Source: Streptomyces sp. SID13031 (lineage in GTDB: Bacteria > Actinomycetota > Actinomycetes > Propionibacteriales > Kribbellaceae). Taken from it: a stretch of 64,000 bases of DNA. Of the stretch, positions 55,447 to 63,357 are shown piece by piece; position 1 is the first letter of the stretch, and the number at the start of each line of letters is the position of its first letter. The notes under the pieces were generated by a model. That model did not search any database and was not told the DNA's origin. It saw nothing but the letters and a program-made list of their open reading frames with translations. The stretch covers positions 62,001 through 126,000 of the forward strand of contig NZ_JAAGLV010000017.1 of assembly GCF_010548305.1 (NCBI RefSeq), read 5' to 3'. The translations under genes and the position numbers were made by a program.

Positions 55447-55463
55447 GTTAAGAAAGTTTCCTA
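55447..55463 (-). promoter_or_regulatory. CsnR/ROK-like operator upstream of csxA
   Basis: GTTAAGAAAGTTTCCTA is identical to the element at 2187-2203 and forms an imperfect palindrome (TTAAGAAA-G-TTTCCTAA, seven of eight pairs). The core GAAAGTTTC fits the recalled CsnR consensus GAAASTTTC. No ROK regulator gene is in the window. Confidence 0.7.
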
Positions 55464-55547
55464 ATAATCAAAGCCGATGCTAGCGCCGCCGAAGGCCTGC
55501 TGACAACGGACTGCGCAGGATTGACTGCGCTGCGTCAGCAGGAGGGA

Positions 55548-56312
55548 TCAGTGCGTGGGCTCCAGGTAGCCGAGAGCGGCCGAGATCTTGCGAGCGGCCT
55601 CGATCGCGGCCGGTGCCATCAGGGCGACCTGGGCGATGGATTGCTCCAGGGACAGCGTCGAGATGCTGACCGCTGCGATCGCGGTAGCGGTGTGGTCATG
55701 GATGACGGCCGCGACGCAGCGGATGCCGGGCTCGTTCTCCTCGTCGTCCAGGGCGTACCCGCGGGAGCGGACCTGGATGAGGTCGGCCTTCAGGGAGGCC
55801 GCGGTCGTGTGGGTCAGGGGAGTACGAGCCGGCAGGCCGGTGCGGGTGACGAGGGCGTCGAGCGCGTCGTCGTCCTTCTCGGCGAGCAGGGCTTTGCCGA
55901 TCCCTGTGCAGTGCAGCCAGAACGCCTTGCCCACGCGCGAAGGCATCCGGTACGGCTTGGGGCCGTCCAACCGGGCGACGTAGATCGCCTCGTCGCCGTT
56001 CAGCAGGCCGACATGCACCGTGCAACGGGTCTGCGCGACGAGATCGGCCAGTACCGGCCGGGCAACCGTCGCCAGGTCGACGTTGGTGAGCGCGTGACCG
56101 GCCAGCCGGAGCGCCTTCGGGCCCGGATGGTACGAACCGTCCTCGGACTGCGCGACGAAGTCGTGTTCGACCAGCGACGCCATGATCCGGTGCACGGTCG
56201 ATTTGGCCAGGCCGGTGGCCGTCACCACGTCGGTGAAGCGCGAGTGCTCGAGGACGGCGTCGAGCACCATCAGCGTCTTGTCGATGGCCGAGGGCGAACT
56301 CATGTCGCTCAT
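55548..56312 (-). CDS. IclR-family regulator of the uronate locus
   Basis: The 254-residue protein has a winged helix N-terminus (DVVTATGLAKSTVHRIMASL) and an IclR effector domain (FWLHCTGIGKALLAEKDDDA). It is the last gene of the minus-strand kduI-kduD-IclR set, 11 bases after kduD. Its KdgR-like role is to sense a ketodeoxyuronate and control the flanking genes. The likely operators are the GGTTC-N9-GAAC elements at 57956 and 58051 and perhaps a palindrome at 59658. ATG 56312 is in an MSDMSS start; ATG 56303 is also in frame. Confidence 0.9.
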   Translation of the reverse strand: MSDMSSPSAIDKTLMVLDAVLEHSRFTDVVTATGLAKSTVHRIMASLVEHDFVAQSEDGSYHPGPKALRLAGHALTNVDLATVARPVLADLVAQTRCTVHVGLLNGDEAIYVARLDGPKPYRMPSRVGKAFWLHCTGIGKALLAEKDDDALDALVTRTGLPARTPLTHTTAASLKADLIQVRSRGYALDDEENEPGIRCVAAVIHDHTATAIAAVSISTLSLEQSIAQVALMAPAAIEAARKISAALGYLEPTH

Positions 56313-56323
56313 CCTGTCACCTC

Positions 56324-57112
56324 TTATCTGGCTAGCCAGCCACCGTCGACGGCCAGTACGTGTCCGTTGACGTAGTCGGACGCCGCCGAGGCCAGAAAGA
56401 CCGCCACGCCGACCAGGTCCTCGGGCCGGCCCCAGCGCCCGGCCGGGATGCGGTCGCGGATGGCCGCTTCCCGCTCCGGGTCGGCCCTCAGATCAGTCGT
56501 GTTGTCGGTACTGATGTACCCCGGAGCGATCGCGTTCACCTGTACGCCGGCCGGCCCCCACTCGTTGGCCAGCGCCTTGGTGAGCCCGGCGACCGCGTGC
56601 TTGCTCGCCGTGTACGCCGGGACAGTGACCCCGCCCTGGAAGCTCAGCAGGGAAGCGATCGTGATGATCTTGCCGCCGCCGCGCTGGACCATCGCGGCGC
56701 CGATCGGCCGGGTGACCGCCCAGGTGGAGTTCAGGTTCACGTCGATCACGTGCTTCCAGTCAGCCGCCCCCGTGGCTGCCGCCGGCGCGCGCCGGATCGT
56801 ACCGGCGTTGTTGACCAGGATGTCGATCTGCCGGCCGGCCGCCGCCGCGTCGGCGACCGCGGTGGTCGCGGCCTCTTCTACGGCGGTGGGGTCGGCGAAG
56901 TCAGCCGTGACGACGGTCGCCTGACCGCCGCCGTTCTCCTTGATCGCTTCCAGCGTGTCTTCGAGTGCCGCGTCCCGGGCCATCAGGATGAGGTCCGCGC
57001 CCGCGGCGGCGAGGCCGGCCGCGATCGCCGCGCCGATCCCGCGTCGCGCGCCGGTCACCAGCGCCGTCTTGCCCGCGAGGGAGAAGCTGGAAGAAGTGGC
57101 GGGCTGAGTCAC
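56324..57112 (-). CDS. kduD: 2-dehydro-3-deoxy-D-gluconate 5-dehydrogenase (KduD, SDR)
   Basis: The 262-residue short-chain dehydrogenase has the cofactor motif LVTGARRGIGAAIA, the NNAGTIRRAPA segment, catalytic Ser in ITIASLLSFQGG, YTASK, and a C-terminus ending NGHVLAVDGG. It reduces 2,5-diketo-3-deoxygluconate to KDG. It overlaps kduI by four bases (ATGA), so they are coupled. The first residues (MTQPATSSSF) are typical. Confidence 0.92.
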   Translation of the reverse strand: MTQPATSSSFSLAGKTALVTGARRGIGAAIAAGLAAAGADLILMARDAALEDTLEAIKENGGGQATVVTADFADPTAVEEAATTAVADAAAAGRQIDILVNNAGTIRRAPAAATGAADWKHVIDVNLNSTWAVTRPIGAAMVQRGGGKIITIASLLSFQGGVTVPAYTASKHAVAGLTKALANEWGPAGVQVNAIAPGYISTDNTTDLRADPEREAAIRDRIPAGRWGRPEDLVGVAVFLASAASDYVNGHVLAVDGGWLAR

Positions 57113-57948
57113 CGAATGTCCTTCACATCGACGCCGTCCATGTCGGTGAAGGCCTGGTTCTCGCCGGCCATCGCCCAGACGAAGCTGTACGACGAGGTGC
57201 CGACGCCCGAGTGGATCGACCAGCTCGGCGAGATGACCGCCTGGCGATCGGCGATCAGCAGGTGCCGGGTCTCCTCGGGCTCACCCAGCAGGTGGACGAT
57301 CCGCTCCGACTCCGGCAGGCCGAAGTACAGGTAGCACTCGGTCCGCCGGTCGTGGGTGTGCGCGGGCATCGTGTTCCAGGTGCTGCCCGCGTGCAGGGTG
57401 GTCACGCCGAGCACGATCTGGCAGCTCTTCACGCCGTCGGCATGGATGTACTGGTCGATCGTGCGGCGGTTCGCGGTCTGCTGGTCGCCGAGCTCGAGCC
57501 GGTTGCCTTCGCCGGGCTGGACGAGGGTGGTCGGGAAGTCGGTGTGCGCTGCCGCGGAGAACAGGTAGAAGGCGGCATCGGTGCCCTCGAAGACGACCTC
57601 GCGCGCACTGCGGCCGGCGTACAGGCAGGCGCCGGTGACGAGCTCGAACTTGGTGCCGTCGACTGTCACGGTGCCGGGGCCGCCCACGTTGACGATGCCG
57701 GCCTCGCGGCGCTCGAGGAAGTACTCGCTGCGCAGCTCCGGCCACGTGCCCAGGGTGAGTGGGCCGCTGACCGGGCGGGCGCCGGCCAGCACGATCCGGT
57801 CGTGGTGGGTGAGCACCGCGGTGACCGTGTCGGCGGTGAACAGGTCATCGACCAGGTACGTCCGGCGCAGCGCGGCGGTGTCGAACCCGGGCACCTGGTC
57901 GGGGTGGGTGGCGTGCCTGACCTGGAGGGCTTTCTGCGACGAATTCAC
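57109..57948 (-). CDS. kduI: 5-dehydro-4-deoxy-D-glucuronate isomerase (KduI)
   Basis: The 279-residue bicupin has the family pattern: VRHATHPDQVPGFDTAALRR, LSGPLTLGTWPELRSEYFLE-like strand, GACLYAGRSAREVVFEG, and the metal-binding THLHAGSTWNTMPAHTHDRR-like segment (here TTLHAGSTWNTMPAHTH). It isomerises 5-keto-4-deoxyuronate to the diketo form for KduD. GTG 57948 gives the usual length; an upstream in-frame start adds 34 atypical residues across the operator. Confidence 0.93.
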   Translation of the reverse strand: MNSSQKALQVRHATHPDQVPGFDTAALRRTYLVDDLFTADTVTAVLTHHDRIVLAGARPVSGPLTLGTWPELRSEYFLERREAGIVNVGGPGTVTVDGTKFELVTGACLYAGRSAREVVFEGTDAAFYLFSAAAHTDFPTTLVQPGEGNRLELGDQQTANRRTIDQYIHADGVKSCQIVLGVTTLHAGSTWNTMPAHTHDRRTECYLYFGLPESERIVHLLGEPEETRHLLIADRQAVISPSWSIHSGVGTSSYSFVWAMAGENQAFTDMDGVDVKDIR

Positions 57949-57955
57949 AGAACAA

Positions 57956-57983
57956 GGTTCTATCTCGCGGAACAGTCTGTCAA
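57956..57983 (-). promoter_or_regulatory. kduI promoter/operator module
   Basis: On the minus strand TTGACA (57978-57983) is followed after 17 bases by GAACCT. Embedded is GGTTC-N9-GAAC when read on the plus strand (57956-57973). The same layout occurs at 58042-58070 in the opposite direction, so both are likely IclR-controlled promoters. Confidence 0.7.
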
Positions 57984-58041
57984 ACCTTGTCCGTGTCGTG
58001 GGCTCGATGTACCCGATTGGTCTCGGTACTTGTTCCGCCTC

Positions 58042-58070
58042 TTGACACATGGTTCTGACAGATGGAACCT
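58042..58070 (+). promoter_or_regulatory. symporter promoter/operator module
   Basis: TTGACA (58042-58047), 17 bases, then GAACCT. It contains GGTTC-N9-GAACC (58051-58069). It aligns closely with the minus-strand kduI module over about 30 bases, sharing TTGACA, GTTC, AGAT and GAACCTT. Confidence 0.7.
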
Positions 58071-58100
58071 TCCTTCACATCCCGCCCTTGGAGGCCAAGC

Positions 58101-58136
58101 ATGTTGGAGGCCAAAATGTTGGAGAAGCGTCGATGA
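58101..58136 (+). CDS. short upstream ORF coupled to the symporter
   Basis: The frame encodes MLEAKMLEKRR and ends with TGA overlapping the symporter ATG (ATGA at 58133-58136). GGAGG at 58090-58094 is ideally spaced from its ATG. It contains two near-copies of ATGTTGGAG, so the internal GGAG serves the main start. It could set translational coupling or be a leader. Confidence 0.5.
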   Translation: MLEAKMLEKRR

Positions 58137-59647
58137 CAGCGCTCGACTGGACGGTGCTGGCCGGCTATTTCGTGCTGATGGTGCTGATCGGACTGTGGTC
58201 GCGCACCAAGATCAAGACGGTGGTGGACTACTTCACCACCGGTGGCCGGATTCCCTGGTGGCTGTCCGGCATCTCGCACCACATGTCCGGCTACAGCGCG
58301 GTCATGTTCGTCGCGTTCGCGGCGGTCGCTTACAACTACGGCATCACCGTGTACGTCTGGTGGGCCGTCTCGATCGGCGTCGGCGTCGGTATCGGCGCGT
58401 TCCTCTTCGCCGCCCGATGGAACCGGCTCCGCGCGAAACACGGCGTCGTCTCGCCGCTGGAGTACCTGGCCAAGCGGTACAACCTGCCGACGCAGCAGGT
58501 GCTCGCGTACTCCGGTGCCGCGCTCAAGGTGGTCGACATCGCCGCCAAGTGGGTCGCGATCGCCGTCCTGCTGAACGGCTTCACCGGCGTACCGATGCGC
58601 TGGGGCATCCTGCTCACCGGTGTGGTGACGATGCTCTACGCGACGCTGGGCGGACTGTGGGCCGACGTGCTCACCGACTTCGGCCAGTTCATCATCCAGG
58701 CCGCGGCCGGGATCGCGATGTTCATCGGCGTGCTGACCCATCTCGACGGCATCCCCACGCTGTGGAAGATGTGGGACCAGTTGCCCGAGGGGCACGGCAG
58801 CGCGCTGAACGGGCCGTACACACCGGTCTTCTTAATAGCGTTCCTGTTCATCAAGACGTTCGAGTACAACGGCGGCATGTGGAACCTGGCGCAGCGCTAT
58901 ATGGCCGCGCCGTCCGGTTCCGAGGCGAAGCGGGCCGCGCTGTTGTCGTCGGCCCTGTGGCTGGTCTGGCCACTGGTGCTGTTCATCCCGATGTGCGCCG
59001 CGCCGCTGCTCGTTCCTGATCTGGCCAAGCCGGAGCAGTCGTACGTCGCGTTGGCGCAACTGCTGCTGCCGAGCGGGCTGATCGGGCTCGTGCTGGCCGG
59101 GTTCTTCTCGCACACGATGGCGATGGTGGCCTCGGACGCGAACGTGATCTCCTCGGTGATCACCCGCGACATCGGCCCGGTGCTGTGGCCCAAGCTGCGC
59201 CGCCTGTCCGACGTGGCGACGCTGAAGTTCGCCCGGATCACCACCTTCACCTTCGTCACGGTGAGCATGCTGATCGCGATCCTCACCAACGGTCAGGGCG
59301 TGGTGCTGAAGATCGTCGTTGACCTGGTGGCCGCCACGATGGGGCCGATCTCGATCCCGTTGATGCTGGGGCTGCTGCCCTGGTTCCGGCGCTCCGGGCC
59401 GCGGGCGGCGATCGTCTCCTGGGCGACCGGCCTGAGCGTCTGGGCGGTCGTCAAGTGGGGTATCGAGTCCACCGACACGACGCTGGTGGTGGCGTTGCCG
59501 CTGGCAACTTCCCTGGTCGTGTACGTCGGCCTCGGGCTGCTGCTGCCGGAGCGCCGGGAGTCGGTCGACGAGCTGCTCGATTCGCTCAACACCGACCCCG
59601 ACGACTCCGCCGAGGTGCTCGCCAGGCGAGCAGCCGCGGTCAGCTAG
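58133..59647 (+). CDS. sodium:solute symporter of the uronate locus
   Basis: The 504-residue SSS-family protein starts MTALDWTVLAGYFVLMVLIG and has about 13-14 helices, with VDYFTTGGRIPWWLSGISHH and SGYSAVMFVAFAA. It is divergent from kduI and shares its promoter module, so it likely imports uronates or unsaturated oligouronides. ATG 58133 follows GGAGAAG; the longer in-frame start at 58049 would run through the operator. The cytoplasmic C-terminus is acidic. Confidence 0.9.
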   Translation: MTALDWTVLAGYFVLMVLIGLWSRTKIKTVVDYFTTGGRIPWWLSGISHHMSGYSAVMFVAFAAVAYNYGITVYVWWAVSIGVGVGIGAFLFAARWNRLRAKHGVVSPLEYLAKRYNLPTQQVLAYSGAALKVVDIAAKWVAIAVLLNGFTGVPMRWGILLTGVVTMLYATLGGLWADVLTDFGQFIIQAAAGIAMFIGVLTHLDGIPTLWKMWDQLPEGHGSALNGPYTPVFLIAFLFIKTFEYNGGMWNLAQRYMAAPSGSEAKRAALLSSALWLVWPLVLFIPMCAAPLLVPDLAKPEQSYVALAQLLLPSGLIGLVLAGFFSHTMAMVASDANVISSVITRDIGPVLWPKLRRLSDVATLKFARITTFTFVTVSMLIAILTNGQGVVLKIVVDLVAATMGPISIPLMLGLLPWFRRSGPRAAIVSWATGLSVWAVVKWGIESTDTTLVVALPLATSLVVYVGLGLLLPERRESVDELLDSLNTDPDDSAEVLARRAAAVS

Positions 59648-59657
59648 CGTTGAATCT

Positions 59658-59670
59658 GGAACAATGTTCC
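59658..59670 (+). promoter_or_regulatory. IclR-like palindrome upstream of the tautomerase
   Basis: GGAACAATGTTCC is a perfect palindrome around a central A. It lies between the symporter and the 4-OT gene and resembles the GAAC/GTTC half-sites of the two kdu promoters, so it may be a third site of the same regulator. Confidence 0.5.
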
Positions 59671-59712
59671 GTGATGCAGAACCCGTCATCTGATCTCTGA
59701 GGAGCTCCTCCT

Positions 59713-59898
59713 ATGCCGAACATCACCGTCGAACTGCTCTCCGGTCGCACCCTCGACCAGCGCCGCGAGTTCGTCGCCGCCGTCACCGACTCCGCGATCT
59801 CCATCCTCGGCGCCAAGCGCGAAGCGGTCCGGATCGTCTTCCAGGAAATCGAGAAGTCGGACGTCGCCAACGGCGGCATCCTCGTCTCCGACAGCTGA
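59713..59898 (+). CDS. 4-oxalocrotonate tautomerase-family protein
   Basis: The 61-residue protein begins MPNITVELLSGRTLDQRREF; after Met removal Pro1 is the catalytic base. The typical length is 60-70. It may tautomerise a keto-intermediate of uronate breakdown. It follows the symporter after a 65-base gap with GAGGAGCTCC before the ATG, and ends at a palindromic terminator. Confidence 0.9.
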   Translation: MPNITVELLSGRTLDQRREFVAAVTDSAISILGAKREAVRIVFQEIEKSDVANGGILVSDS

Positions 59899-59914
59899 CA
59901 CCCCTCCGCTCCGC

Positions 59915-59945
59915 GGTGCGAGCCCACCACTGGTGGGCTCGCACC
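59915..59945. terminator. palindromic terminator, repeat copy 2
   Basis: GGTGCGAGCCCACCA-C-TGGTGGGCTCGCACC: 15-base arms around one central base, between convergent genes. Confidence 0.75.
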
Positions 59946-59964
59946 CCAAGGGGCGGCTCGTCGC

Positions 59965-60930
59965 TCAGCTGTTCTGCGGGTTGGCGTTGCCGAAGGCGGC
60001 GGTCAGAGATTGCTGTGCCACCTTGGCCAACTGCTCTGCTGTCAGCCCAACCTCGTTCAGCGCCGCTCGGTGCTCCTGCGAGAGCTTGACGTCGCTCACG
60101 CGTGGGTTGTCGGTGTTGAGCGTGACCGGCACTCCGGCTGCCAGGAGCTTGTGGATCTGGTGCTCGGCGTAGCTCGGAGCGGCACCCGTCTGGGTGTTGC
60201 TCGTCAACGACACCTCCAGCGTGACGCCTCGCTCTGCCAGCGCCTCCATCAATCGCGGGTCCTCAGCGGCCCGTACTCCGTGACCGATGCGCTCGGCCCC
60301 GAGATGCTTCACCGCATCCCACACGCTGTCGGCGCCCGCGGCCTCACCCGCGTGGATCGTCACGTGCAGCCCGGCATCGCGCGCCTTCGCGAAGGCAGCA
60401 GCGAACAACTGCGCCGGGAAGTTCGCCTCGTCGCCGGCCAGATCGACCGCGCAGAAGGTGTCCTTGCGAGACAGCAAGGTCGCGATCTGCTGCTCGGCCG
60501 AGTCGGCACCTAGATGTCTGACCACGATCCCGATCAACCCGACCGGCAGCTTCCGCCGAGCCGACCGCTCGGCCACGGCGTCCGACACCGCATCGATCAC
60601 CGCTTCAGGCGCGAGCCCGGTGTCGTGCGCGATGATCCCCGGGCAGTAGCGCAGTTCCAGATAGTCCAGGCCGTCGTCGAAGGCGTCGTCCACAGCCTCA
60701 GCGGCGGCCCGGCTCCAGTCGTCCAGCTCGGTCAGCACGCCGATCGCGACGTCCACCTTCGCCAGGTACGGGAGTAACCCGGTCTGGGAGCCGTCGGCAA
60801 CCAACGCAGTACGGGGTGCTGGTCTGGTAGCGAGCTCGTGGCCGGTACGGGCGGCGATGTCGAGGACCGTGCTCGTCCGGATCGAGCCTTCGAGGTGCCG
60901 GTGCAGGTCGATCAAGGGCAGGTTGGTCAT
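59965..60930 (-). CDS. add: adenosine deaminase family protein
   Basis: The 321-residue protein has the metal-binding and catalytic signatures of adenosine deaminases: DLHRHLEGS, HVTIHAGEAAGADS, the His of IGHGVRAAED, SLTSNTQTGAAPS and TLNTDNP. The final motif has Asn where the animal enzyme has the second Asp, as in some actinobacterial members. It should convert adenosine, or a related nucleoside, to the inosine form. It overlaps the upstream SAHH-like gene by four bases (ATGA), so the two act together. Confidence 0.85.
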   Translation of the reverse strand: MTNLPLIDLHRHLEGSIRTSTVLDIAARTGHELATRPAPRTALVADGSQTGLLPYLAKVDVAIGVLTELDDWSRAAAEAVDDAFDDGLDYLELRYCPGIIAHDTGLAPEAVIDAVSDAVAERSARRKLPVGLIGIVVRHLGADSAEQQIATLLSRKDTFCAVDLAGDEANFPAQLFAAAFAKARDAGLHVTIHAGEAAGADSVWDAVKHLGAERIGHGVRAAEDPRLMEALAERGVTLEVSLTSNTQTGAAPSYAEHQIHKLLAAGVPVTLNTDNPRVSDVKLSQEHRAALNEVGLTAEQLAKVAQQSLTAAFGNANPQNS

Positions 60931-62069
60931 GACAGCTCCAGCGTTGCGGCGAAGGTTTCGGCGATTTCACGATCGAGGTCCAGAGGTACAGCCTGTACGC
61001 CGGGAGCCGCGCGACCCGTCGCGACCAGGGCGAGCGAGCGGGCCTGCAGCGTGAGACCGAGATCCATCGCCTCGATCGGGTTGCCGCCGGCGCTGACCAG
61101 GTTGATCATCCGGGTCTTCGCCAGGACCGTGATGCGACGGCCGTCGGGCTGGATGTAGGTCTCGTGGTCGGCGGTCTGCCGTGCGGATCCCGCTCCGGTG
61201 GCAGGCGTGGGCGGGCCGAGGCGTTGAAGATCGAGCTCCCAGGGGCAATGGCCGACGCCCGCGATCACCGCATTGTCTGGCAGGGCTGCGATGCCTTCGT
61301 CGCTGACGACATCGGGATGCCCGGTGGCGAGGAACAGCAGGTCGGTATCGGCTAGGAGAGTGTCCAGCCGGCCTACCTGGTGCCCGTCGAGCGCGGCTTC
61401 GAGCCGACGGTACGGGTCCTGGTCGGCGACGCTGACTCTTGCGCCTAGCTGACGCAGCGTTTGCGCCACGCCGCGACCGCAGGGGCCGTAGCCGGCCACC
61501 GTTGCGCGGGTGCCCGGGATCATCTTGTTGGTCGCGTTCATGAAGCCCTGGACCACCGACTGCCCGACTCCCCACCGGTTCTCGACGAGCAGTTTGAGCG
61601 GGCTGTCGTTGATCACGATGACGGGGAACGGCGGTGGCTCCGAGCGCTGCCGCAGGAGGAGCGCTCCGGTCGTCGTCTCCTCGGTGCCACCCCGAAACTC
61701 TGACGGCAGGCCGCTGTCGAGGAGTGCGCGGATGAGGTCGGCGCCGTTGTCGAGTACGAGCTGCGGGTCGCTGGTCAGCACGGCTTTGATCCGCGGAGCG
61801 TCATCGTCGGCCGCGGCGTGGACGTGGACGCCGAGAGTGGTGAGCCAGTCGGCGACGTCCTGGCGCGTAGTACCGGGGGAGCCGGTCAGCCACACTTCGG
61901 CGCCGGCTTCGACCAGGAGCGCGCAGAGCACCGCTGTCTTGGGCTCGATGTGCAGGCAGATCGCTATCCGCAAGCCTTTGAGTGGTGTCAGGTCGGTGTC
62001 GAGCAGCAGGGGCATGTTCTGGGCTGCCCACCGCACGTCGGCATGGGTGAACTGGGAGAGGTCGTGCAT
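60927..62069 (-). CDS. divergent S-adenosylhomocysteine hydrolase-like protein
   Basis: The 380-residue protein follows the SAHH fold: EETTTGALLLRQRSEPP, the VIVINDSPLKLLVENRWG segment, the NAD motif VAGYGPCGRGVAQTLRQLGA, and GHCPWELDLQRLG. It is about 100 residues shorter than normal SAHH and several landmark residues differ: the Asp-Asn after NDS..K is Glu-Asn, the Cys of the YGC motif is Val, GHPS near the end is GNPI, and the C-terminal KYRY is missing. The function may therefore be on another adenosyl compound. It is coupled to the adenosine deaminase gene. RBS GAAGGATC precedes the ATG. Confidence 0.8.
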   Translation of the reverse strand: MHDLSQFTHADVRWAAQNMPLLLDTDLTPLKGLRIAICLHIEPKTAVLCALLVEAGAEVWLTGSPGTTRQDVADWLTTLGVHVHAAADDDAPRIKAVLTSDPQLVLDNGADLIRALLDSGLPSEFRGGTEETTTGALLLRQRSEPPPFPVIVINDSPLKLLVENRWGVGQSVVQGFMNATNKMIPGTRATVAGYGPCGRGVAQTLRQLGARVSVADQDPYRRLEAALDGHQVGRLDTLLADTDLLFLATGHPDVVSDEGIAALPDNAVIAGVGHCPWELDLQRLGPPTPATGAGSARQTADHETYIQPDGRRITVLAKTRMINLVSAGGNPIEAMDLGLTLQARSLALVATGRAAPGVQAVPLDLDREIAETFAATLELS

Positions 62070-62300
62070 GAGTGATCCTTCGCAGCGAAAGGAGAAGATG
62101 ACGGTCGGCTCGGCTGGGACAGCCGTGGGCCTACTGGTACAGGTCGCTGCGGTACGAGTGGTCGCCGAAGATCACCGCGGCACGCACGGTCGACCGGCAC
62201 TTTGCACTCGTCACCCTTCGAGAATAACTCATGCTCGTGGGGCCCACCGGATGGTGGACGCCCAGCCAGGCGGGCGCAGCCCTTCTACTAGGCTGTTTTC
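62070..62300. other. divergent interval between SAHH-like gene and asd
   Basis: A 33-codon minus-strand frame (62131-62232, starting MSYSRRVTSAK) is open but has no ribosome binding site. TACTAGGCT just before asd is a possible -10. I see no SAM or SAH riboswitch. Confidence 0.4.
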
Positions 62301-63326
62301 ATGCGAGTAGGAGTGTTCGGGGCCACAGGTCAGGTCGGCGGCGTGATGCGGCAGTTGCTGGTGGAGCGGGGGTTCCCGGTCGACGAGATCCGGTACTTCG
62401 CCTCTGCCCGCTCGGCCGGTAGTCAGTTGGCGTTCGGCGACGAGAAGATCACCGTCGAGGATTCGGCGACCGCCGACTTCAAGGGACTCGACCTGGCGTT
62501 GTTCTCCAACGGGAAGACGGCCTCCAAGGCGTTCGCCCCGAAGGTGGCCGCCGCGGGTGCCGTCGTCGTCGACAACTCGTCCGGCTGGCGGATGGACCCG
62601 GAGGTCCCGCTGGTCGTTGCCGAGGTCAACCCGGGCGATCTCGACCACCTGCCCAAGGGCATCGTCGCCAACCCGAACTGCACCACGATGGCGGCCATGC
62701 CGGTGCTGGCGCCGCTGCACCGCGAGGCCCGCCTCACCCGGCTGATCGTGTCGACCTACCAGGCCGTTTCGGGCTCGGGCGGCGTCGGCGTACGGGAGCT
62801 GGAAGAGCAGACCCAGGCCCTCGCGTCAGATGCTGGTCGGCTGGCTCTCGGCACGGAGGGGATCGAGCTTCCGCAGCCGCAGGTGTACGCCGGTCCGATC
62901 GCCTTCAACGTGCTCCCGCTGGCCGGCTCGATCGTTGCCGACGGCACCGGTGAGACCGACGAGGAGCAGAAGCTGCGCAACGAGAGCCGCAAGATCCTGC
63001 ACCTCCCGGATCTGCTGGTGGCCGGCACCTGCGTCCGCGTCCCCGTCTTCACCGGCCACTCGCTCAGCATCCACGCCGAGTTCGCCGATCCGATCACCCC
63101 CGAGCGCGCCACCGAACTACTGTCTGGCGCCCCGGGGGTCGAGCTCGCCGACCTGCCGACCCCTCTGCTTGCCGCAGGCAATGACCCGTCCTATGTCGGC
63201 CGAATCCGCCAGGACCAGTCCGTCCCGGGCAACCGCGGCCTGGTCCTCTTCATCACCAACGACAACCTCCGCAAAGGCGCAGCCCTCAACGCAGTACAGA
63301 TCGCCGAACTGCTCGCCCAACGCTGA
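62301..63326 (+). CDS. asd: aspartate-semialdehyde dehydrogenase
   Basis: The 341-residue protein has the NADP motif RVGVFGATGQVGGVMRQLL, the catalytic cysteine in IVANPNCTTMAAMPVL, the STYQAVSGSGGVGVRELEEQ segment and the C-terminal catalytic His in VFTGHSLSIHAEF. It reduces aspartyl phosphate to the semialdehyde for lysine, diaminopimelate, threonine and methionine synthesis. No lysC gene lies beside it. A -10-like TAGGCT at 62289-62294 is close to the ATG at 62301. A palindromic terminator follows immediately. Confidence 0.95.
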   Translation: MRVGVFGATGQVGGVMRQLLVERGFPVDEIRYFASARSAGSQLAFGDEKITVEDSATADFKGLDLALFSNGKTASKAFAPKVAAAGAVVVDNSSGWRMDPEVPLVVAEVNPGDLDHLPKGIVANPNCTTMAAMPVLAPLHREARLTRLIVSTYQAVSGSGGVGVRELEEQTQALASDAGRLALGTEGIELPQPQVYAGPIAFNVLPLAGSIVADGTGETDEEQKLRNESRKILHLPDLLVAGTCVRVPVFTGHSLSIHAEFADPITPERATELLSGAPGVELADLPTPLLAAGNDPSYVGRIRQDQSVPGNRGLVLFITNDNLRKGAALNAVQIAELLAQR

Positions 63327-63351
63327 CCGAGCCCACCACTGGTGGGCTCGG
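63327..63351. terminator. palindromic terminator, repeat copy 3
   Basis: CCGAGCCCACCA-C-TGGTGGGCTCGG: 12-base arms around one central base, adjacent to the asd stop and shared with the convergent PNGase-like gene. Confidence 0.75.
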
Positions 63352-63357
63352 CCGCCT

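Noticed and set aside
62070..62300. SAM/SAH riboswitch ahead of the SAHH-like gene
   Set aside because: I could not find the conserved SAH or SAM aptamer strings on the minus strand.
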